From Rhodobacter huangdaonensis (GTDB taxonomy: Bacteria > Pseudomonadota > Alphaproteobacteria > Rhodobacterales > Rhodobacteraceae): a DNA stretch of 64,000 nt. How positions within the stretch are numbered: the first letter of the stretch is position 1; each line of letters begins with the position of its first letter. The stretch lies in contig NZ_SAVA01000011.1 of the NCBI RefSeq assembly GCF_004022465.1, positions 1 through 64,000 on the forward strand, written 5' to 3'. The notes beneath the pieces are model-generated. The model searched no databases. It had not been told where the DNA came from and worked only from the letters and a program-made list of their open reading frames with translations. Below are positions 58,745-64,000 of the stretch, one piece after another. Both the position numbers and the translations under genes were made by a program.

Positions 58745-60058
58745 ATGCCCCGCTCAAAGTCGCCCCTCGCCCTCCGCCCGGACAGCCCGTGGTTCAGCCG
58801 CCGCAAGGGCATCCTGTCGATCGACGACGTGCCGCTGGACCGGATCGCGGCCGCGGTCGGAACCCCGTTCTACGCCTATTCCGTGACCGCACTGCGACAC
58901 CATTATCGCGCACTGACCGAGGCGGTCGCCCCGCATCGCGTCGAGGTCTGCTTTGCCGTCAAGGCCAACAGCAACATCAACGTGCTGGCCGAATTCGCGG
59001 CACTCGGCGCCGGGATGGACATCGTTTCGGGCGGCGAGATGGCACGGGCGCTGGCGGCGGGCACGCCGGCAGGGCGCATCATCTTCTCGGGGGTCGGCAA
59101 GAGCGACGCCGAGATCCGCAGCGCGCTGCGGGCCGGGCTGGGCCAGATCAATGTCGAAAGCCCGGCAGAGCTCGACGCGGTGGCGGCGGCGGCACGCGCG
59201 CTCGGGCTGCGCGCGCCGGTGGCGCTGCGGGTCAATCCGGATGTCGATGCGCTGACCCATGCCAAGATCACCACCGCCCGCAAGGACAGCAAGTTCGGCA
59301 TCGCCATCAACGAGATCCCGGCGCTTTATGCGGCGGCCGCGGCGCGGCCTGAATTGCATGTGGTCGGTCTGGCGGTGCATATTGGCTCGCAGATCCTCGA
59401 TCTCACGCCCTTCCGCCTTGCCTGGAGTGCGATGGCTGCGTTGATCCGCGATCTCCGCGCGGCAGGGCAGCAGGTCGACCGGCTGGATCTCGGCGGCGGT
59501 CTGGGCATCGCGGGCGCCGGAGGCCCGGGCCCCGACCTCGCAGACTATGCACGGATCATCGGGCAAACGGTCGGCGACATGGGCCTGGCCCTCACCATCG
59601 AACCGGGCCGCTGGCTTTGCGCGCAGGCCGGGGTGCTGGTGGCCGGGGTCCACTATCTGAAGCGCGGGGATGGCGCCGATTTCGCCATTCTGGACGCGGC
59701 GATGAATGATCTGATGCGGCCAGCGCTCTACGACGCGCATCATCCCGTCACGACGGTCCATGAGCCCCGCCCTGCGCCGGCGATGCCGCTCGTGCGCCTG
59801 GTCGGGCCGGTCTGCGAAAGCTCGGACGATTTCGGAACCTATCCGGATCTCGGCGCGCTGCGGGCCGGGGACCTTCTGGCGTTCCGGGATGCCGGCGCCT
59901 ATGGTGCCGCGATGTCGTCCACCTACAATTCGCGGGATCTGATCCCCGAGGTTCTGGTGGAGGGCGACAGGTTCCGCGTCATCCGCCGCAGGGTGCAGAT
60001 CCGCACGGCGCTGCGGCTCGAAACGCCCGGTGCCTGGCAGGTCACTGGCGCGGTCTGA
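58745..60058 (+). CDS. lysA: diaminopimelate decarboxylase-like enzyme
   Basis: 437 aa. The PLP lysine is in VCFAVKANSN, with HIGSQI, the GGGLGI phosphate loop, EPGRWL and the catalytic CESSDDF. This is the full LysA set, and it would decarboxylate meso-diaminopimelate to lysine. Here it is not in a lysine pathway operon but leads a dipeptide-type ABC transporter under LysR control, so scavenging of diaminopimelate or a related diamino acid is plausible. A second chromosomal lysA may exist. Confidence 0.85.
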   Translation: MPRSKSPLALRPDSPWFSRRKGILSIDDVPLDRIAAAVGTPFYAYSVTALRHHYRALTEAVAPHRVEVCFAVKANSNINVLAEFAALGAGMDIVSGGEMARALAAGTPAGRIIFSGVGKSDAEIRSALRAGLGQINVESPAELDAVAAAARALGLRAPVALRVNPDVDALTHAKITTARKDSKFGIAINEIPALYAAAAARPELHVVGLAVHIGSQILDLTPFRLAWSAMAALIRDLRAAGQQVDRLDLGGGLGIAGAGGPGPDLADYARIIGQTVGDMGLALTIEPGRWLCAQAGVLVAGVHYLKRGDGADFAILDAAMNDLMRPALYDAHHPVTTVHEPRPAPAMPLVRLVGPVCESSDDFGTYPDLGALRAGDLLAFRDAGAYGAAMSSTYNSRDLIPEVLVEGDRFRVIRRRVQIRTALRLETPGAWQVTGAV

Positions 60059-60153
60059 CAGAGAACGGGGGAGGCCGTGCGACAGGCATCCCCTGCACAA
60101 GAAAAGTCGCAAGACGCCGGACAGACGGCAACACGAACAGAAGGAGGTATCGA

Positions 60154-61737
60154 ATGACCGGGAAACTGAACCTGCTACTCGCCACGGGCCTGACCAGTCT
60201 TATGCTGCTGTCGCCCGCCTTTGCCGAGAACATGCTGCGCGTGTCCTATTCCGAGGACCCGAAGAGCGCCGACGCGCAGATGACGACGGATTTCTACACG
60301 CTGCCGCTGAACATCTTCGACCGGCTGGTGGAATCGGAGACCACCGGGCCGGGGCAATCGGCGCTGGTCCCCGGGCTGGCCGAACGCTGGGAAGTCTCGG
60401 ATGACGGGCTGACCTACACCTTCCATCTGCGCAAGGGCGTGAAGTTCCACAACGGCGCAGTGCTGACCGCCGACGACGTGGTCTATACCTTCGACCGGAT
60501 GCTCAATCCCGCGACGAAGGCGCTGAACACCGACATCCTGACCTTCATCGCCGGCGCCGAGGAGCGGCTCGACGGCAAGGCCGACAGTGTGTCGGGGCTG
60601 AAGGCCCTCGACGACCAGACCGTGCAGATCACCCTGACCAAACCCTACGCGGCCTTTCTCGCGCTGCTCGCGGCTCCCGGGGCCTCGATCTACAATCGTG
60701 CCTTCACCGAGGCGGCGGGCGACCAGTTCGGTCTGACCCCGGAAACCACCAATGGCACCGGCCCCTTCATCTTGCGTGACTACACGCTGAACGACAGCGA
60801 GATGCTCGAGGCAAATGACGAGTACTGGCGCGGCCGGCCGAAGCTCGACCGGCTTCTGATCCGCGTGGTCTCCGATCCCGATACGCTGCGGATGCTGTTC
60901 GAATCCGATGAGATCGACGTGTTCGACATGGATTTCGCCCCGACTCAAACGCCCTATTTCTACGGCTCCGACCAGTGGAAGGACCATATCGTCTCGGGGC
61001 CGCGTGTCGGCATCTACTATTACAACATCAACCAGCTGAAGAAGCCCTTCGACGATCCCCGCGTCCGCAAGGCGTTCCAGATGTCGATCGACCGGCAGAC
61101 CATTCTCGACAAGAACTTCTACGGCAAGGGCAAGCTCGAGAACGGCGTGATGCCGCGCGGGCTGCGCTGCTATGCGCCGGCCGAGCCGATCGCATATGAT
61201 CCGGCGAAGGCGAAGGAGCTGCTGGCCGAAGCGGGCTATCCCGACGGGGTCGAGATCAATCTGCAACAGGTCTCGAGCTGGTCGTCGCGCTGGTCCGACA
61301 TGAACCAGATCATCCAGGCGCAGGTTGCCGAGGCCGGGTTCAAGGCGAAGATCATCACCACCGACGAGGCGGCGTATCTGGCGGCGCGCAAAGCGGGGGA
61401 CACGGATGCCTACACGCAGGTCTGGTCAGCCGACTTCAACGATCCCGACAACTTCTTCTACACCTTCTTCTCCGAAACGGGCAGCAAGTCGCGCGGTTAC
61501 AACAACAATGACCCCGAGGTCTTCGCCGCGATCGAGAAGGCGCGCGGGATGACCGACCCGGCGGAGCGCTGCAAGCTCTATCAGGATCTGACGGCGCGGA
61601 TCGTCGATACGGATGCCGCCTGGGTGCCGCTGTTCAGCCTCGATCACAGCTTCGTCGTGCAGCCCCGGGTGAAGCATTTCGTCGTTCCGTGGAACGGCTG
61701 GAGCGACATGAGCTATTACAACGTGGAAGTGGAATAA
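60154..61737 (+). CDS. dppA: periplasmic substrate-binding protein of a dipeptide-type ABC transporter
   Basis: 527 aa with signal peptide (MTGKLNLLLATGLTSLMLL, cut near SPAFA-EN). The SBP_bac_5 core has GLAERWEVSDDGLTYTFHLR and GVKFHNGAVLTADDVVYTFDR, diagnostic of DppA/OppA proteins. It binds peptides or similar solutes. The AAGGAGG ribosome site is strong. Its place between lysA and the permeases suggests a diaminopimelate-containing peptide or diamino acid as ligand; this is inference. Confidence 0.88.
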   Translation: MTGKLNLLLATGLTSLMLLSPAFAENMLRVSYSEDPKSADAQMTTDFYTLPLNIFDRLVESETTGPGQSALVPGLAERWEVSDDGLTYTFHLRKGVKFHNGAVLTADDVVYTFDRMLNPATKALNTDILTFIAGAEERLDGKADSVSGLKALDDQTVQITLTKPYAAFLALLAAPGASIYNRAFTEAAGDQFGLTPETTNGTGPFILRDYTLNDSEMLEANDEYWRGRPKLDRLLIRVVSDPDTLRMLFESDEIDVFDMDFAPTQTPYFYGSDQWKDHIVSGPRVGIYYYNINQLKKPFDDPRVRKAFQMSIDRQTILDKNFYGKGKLENGVMPRGLRCYAPAEPIAYDPAKAKELLAEAGYPDGVEINLQQVSSWSSRWSDMNQIIQAQVAEAGFKAKIITTDEAAYLAARKAGDTDAYTQVWSADFNDPDNFFYTFFSETGSKSRGYNNNDPEVFAAIEKARGMTDPAERCKLYQDLTARIVDTDAAWVPLFSLDHSFVVQPRVKHFVVPWNGWSDMSYYNVEVE

Positions 61738-61831
61738 CGGCTCCCCTGCCGGGGCGTGCAGATCCTGCGCGCCCCGGCTGCCCGTTCCGGCCGAACGCGC
61801 CCGTTGCCCTCACAGAAAGAGCATTCCGCTG

Positions 61832-62767
61832 ATGTTGATGTTCACGCTCCGACGCATCCTGGTGTCGATCCCGGTGCTGATCGGGATCACGATCATCCTG
61901 TTTTTGATGATGAACGTGGTGCCCGGCGACCCGATCGAGCTGATGATGCGAGAACATGCAAGCCCCGACGTGATCGCGCGGGTGCGGGCCCAGATGCATC
62001 TCGATGACCCGATGGTGGTGCGCTATTTCCGGTTCCTGTGGAATGCGTTGCAGGGCGATCTGGGCAACTCGATCAAGCTGAACCGGCCGGTGACGGACCT
62101 GATCCTGAAAGCGTTTCCGAACACGTTGTCTCTCGCGGTCTGCGCCGCGCTGGTGTCGTGGATCATCGGTATTCCGGCGGGCATCCTCTCGGCGGTGCGC
62201 CGCGACAGTCTGCTTGACCGGTTCTTCATGGGGTTTTCGCTTCTGGGCGTGTCGATGCCGATCTTCTGGTCGGCACTGCTGTTTCAATACATCTTCTCGA
62301 TGAAGCTGAAGCTGCTGCCGGTGTCGGGGTTTTACGGCTGGAAATACATGATCCTGCCGGCCGTCGTTCTGGGCTGGTCCTCGGCCGGGGTCATCGCGCG
62401 GCTGACACGGTCGAGCCTGCTCGAGGTGATGCGGCTCGATTTCATCCGCACCGCGCGGGCCAAGGGGCTGCGCGAGACCGGGGTCATCACCCGCCATGCG
62501 CTGAAGAACGCCCTGATCCCGGTGGTGACGATCATGGCGATCCAGGTGGCGAGTTTGTTGTCCGGCGCGGTCATCACCGAGGCGATCTTCTCGATCCCCG
62601 GCGTCGGCCGGATCACCGTAAGCGCGATCTCATCGCGTGACATGCCGCTGCTGCAGGGCGCGGTGCTCTTTGCAACGGCGCTGGTGATCCTCGGAAATCT
62701 GGTGGCCGACATTCTCTATTCGATCCTCGATCCCCGCATCCGCGCCCAGATGAGGAAGGAGGCATGA
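61832..62767 (+). CDS. dppB: dipeptide-type ABC permease, DppB-like
   Basis: 311 aa with six membrane segments; the first is RRILVSIPVLIGITIILFLM, and the family block NVVPGDPIELMM follows. The EAA loop is DFIRTARAKGLRETGVI. It forms half of the inner-membrane channel with DppC. The stop overlaps the dppC start. Confidence 0.92.
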   Translation: MLMFTLRRILVSIPVLIGITIILFLMMNVVPGDPIELMMREHASPDVIARVRAQMHLDDPMVVRYFRFLWNALQGDLGNSIKLNRPVTDLILKAFPNTLSLAVCAALVSWIIGIPAGILSAVRRDSLLDRFFMGFSLLGVSMPIFWSALLFQYIFSMKLKLLPVSGFYGWKYMILPAVVLGWSSAGVIARLTRSSLLEVMRLDFIRTARAKGLRETGVITRHALKNALIPVVTIMAIQVASLLSGAVITEAIFSIPGVGRITVSAISSRDMPLLQGAVLFATALVILGNLVADILYSILDPRIRAQMRKEA

Positions 62768-63654
62768 TGACCCGTTCCATCGATTCGGCCGCGGCTCCGG
62801 AGACCCCCGATGAAGCAAGCTTCCTGCGCGACACCGTCCGCGCCTTCCGGCGCAACCGCATGGCGATGGCGGGGCTGATCTTCATTCTGCTTCTGGTGTT
62901 CTGCGCGGTCTTCGTGCCCTGGATCAGCCCGCATGATCCCTATCGCGTCGCCCTCGACGAGCAGTTGCTGCCGCCCTCGACCACCTACTGGCTGGGGACC
63001 GACAATTTCGGCCGCGACGTGCTGACCCGCATCCTGTACGGGGCGCGGATCTCGCTTGTCGTGGGCATCGTGCCCAGCCTGATCTCGCTGTTGATCGGCA
63101 CCATCATGGGGATCCTGAGCGGCTATCTGGGCGGCAAGACCGATTTCGTGGTGATGCGGCTGGCCGACATGATGATCGCCTTCCCGTCGCTGCTGCTGGC
63201 GATGGTGGTGATGTACACACTGGGAGCGAACCTGCTGAACATCTTCCTTGCCCTCGCCCTGGTCGGCTGGGCCTCGGTCGCGCGGGTCGTGCGCTCGCTG
63301 ACGCTCGCGCTGCGCGAGAAGGAGTTCATCGAGGCGGCCCGCGCCAATGGCACCTCGCGGCGCACGATCATGTTCGCCCATGTCTTCCCGAATGTGGTGC
63401 CGACACTGATCGTGCTGTTCTCGCTGTCGATCCCCGAGGCGATCATGTGGGAATCGAGCCTCTCCTTCCTGGGCGTGGGGGTGCAGCCGCCGGCGGCAAG
63501 CTGGGGGCTCCTGGTGGCGAAGGGGAAGGAATACATGTTCCAGAACCCGAGCGTGGCGATCTCGCCGGGGGTCGCGATCCTGCTGGCAGTGCTTGCCTTC
63601 AATTTCATCGGCGACGGGCTGCGCGATGCCCTCGACCCCTCGATGAAGGACTAG
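62764..63654 (+). CDS. dppC: dipeptide-type ABC permease, DppC-like
   Basis: 296 aa with an N-terminal cytoplasmic stretch, then six membrane segments and the DppC block LGTDNFGRDVLTRILYGAR. The EAA loop is EFIEAARANGTSRRTIM. It pairs with DppB. Two adjacent ATGs (62764 and 62767) follow AAGGAGG; the first is given. Confidence 0.92.
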   Translation: MMTRSIDSAAAPETPDEASFLRDTVRAFRRNRMAMAGLIFILLLVFCAVFVPWISPHDPYRVALDEQLLPPSTTYWLGTDNFGRDVLTRILYGARISLVVGIVPSLISLLIGTIMGILSGYLGGKTDFVVMRLADMMIAFPSLLLAMVVMYTLGANLLNIFLALALVGWASVARVVRSLTLALREKEFIEAARANGTSRRTIMFAHVFPNVVPTLIVLFSLSIPEAIMWESSLSFLGVGVQPPAASWGLLVAKGKEYMFQNPSVAISPGVAILLAVLAFNFIGDGLRDALDPSMKD

Positions 63655-63658
63655 GACG

Positions 63659-64000
63659 ATGACGCAGGATACGATCCTCTCTGTGCGCGGTCTTTGCACC
63701 GATTTCAGCGGCGGGCGCGGGGATGTCCGGGTGCTGGATGAGCTGTCCTTTGACGTCGGGCGGGGCCGCATCGTCGGGCTCGTGGGAGAAAGCGGCTCGG
63801 GCAAGAGCATGACGGCGCTGTCGCTGATGGGGCTGGTGCCGCAGCCGCAGGGCCGGGTGAGCGCACGCTCGATCCTGCTCGACGGCAAGGACCTGTCGAA
63901 ACTGGGCCCGGCCGGGATGCGCGAGATCCGCGGCCGCGACATCGCGATGGTGTTCCAGGAACCGATGACCAGCCTGAACCCGGTGCGCAAGGTCTGGGAA
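63659..64000 (+). CDS. dppD: dipeptide-type ABC transporter ATPase, partial (cut by the right edge)
   Basis: The first 114 codons are in the window. Walker A is GLVGESGSGKSMTALSLMG, and the Q-loop part MVFQEPMTSLNPV is present, both typical of DppD/OppD proteins. Signature and Walker B lie outside. It starts four bases after dppC and energises the DppBC channel. Confidence 0.9.
   Translation, partial: MTQDTILSVRGLCTDFSGGRGDVRVLDELSFDVGRGRIVGLVGESGSGKSMTALSLMGLVPQPQGRVSARSILLDGKDLSKLGPAGMREIRGRDIAMVFQEPMTSLNPVRKVWE

Overview
The window reads as part of a high-GC alphaproteobacterial extrachromosomal replicon, most likely from the Rhodobacteraceae/Paracoccaceae. The main evidence is a complete repABC replication-partition locus (44200-47763) with two perfect parS palindromes, a counter-transcribed RNA between repB and repC, and a WGR-domain gene next to it. 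Three complete TRAP transporters or TRAP-linked catabolic loci, a ChvE/Ggu sugar operon and RTX/Hint proteins fit the same family. The genus cannot be read from the sequence. No tRNA, rRNA, CRISPR array or complete insertion sequence was seen.

Left end (1-about 2950): the right part of an integrated microvirus (Microviridae). It holds the C-terminus of a helical pilot-like protein, an unknown protein, a T7-lysozyme-type amidase, a two-helix holin-like protein, an HUH/two-tyrosine Rep and a 35-residue basic protein ending in FVPWC. A hairpin-rich non-coding region, a promoter and a dif-like site follow. Next (3037-9492, minus strand) is a four-gene surface-modification operon: an RTX protein with a C-terminal Hedgehog/intein-type (Hint) domain, a partner of unknown function, a sulfotransferase-methyltransferase fusion and a GT4 glycosyltransferase. 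A degenerate RTX remnant and an IS30-type transposase remnant lie upstream.

Sugar block (10339-22439): a GbpR-type LysR regulator is divergent from a ten-gene operon. The operon encodes periplasmic binding protein ChvE, ABC transporter GguAB, GguC, and a full oxidative galactose/arabinose route: aldose 1-epimerase, dehydrogenase, lactonase, dehydratase, KDGal kinase and KDPGal aldolase. It abuts, tail to tail, an organosulfur operon (28360-22480, minus) made of FMN reductase, two flavin monooxygenases, amidohydrolase, a 44-residue protein, an FAD/NAD(P) protein and a truncated acyl-CoA-dehydrogenase-like gene. A 10+10 bp inverted repeat sits in front of that operon.

Centre (28630-32264): a second RTX-Hint/partner pair, paralogous to the first, plus a broken Hint copy. 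The two RTX-Hint genes share a 240-bp tract with only three differences. Then come hyuA-hyuB-TRAP(PQM) with a divergent GntR gene (32741-40359), a puuA/puuB-like gamma-glutamylation pair with a divergent GntR gene and three TGTGATA repeats exactly 20 bp apart (40400-43870), and the repABC locus.

Right part: a GntR gene is divergent from a hydantoinase, racemase/isomerase-family, TRAP(PQM), metal-dependent cyclase and amidase operon (47964-56190). After that come a third Hint protein without RTX repeats (56570-57625) and a LysR gene divergent from a diaminopimelate-decarboxylase-like gene and a dipeptide-type ABC transporter that runs off the right edge. The most promising undescribed system is the RTX-Hint/partner module, present twice and in one copy joined to sulfation, methylation and glycosylation enzymes. 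All assignments are by reading motifs and context; no database search was possible.
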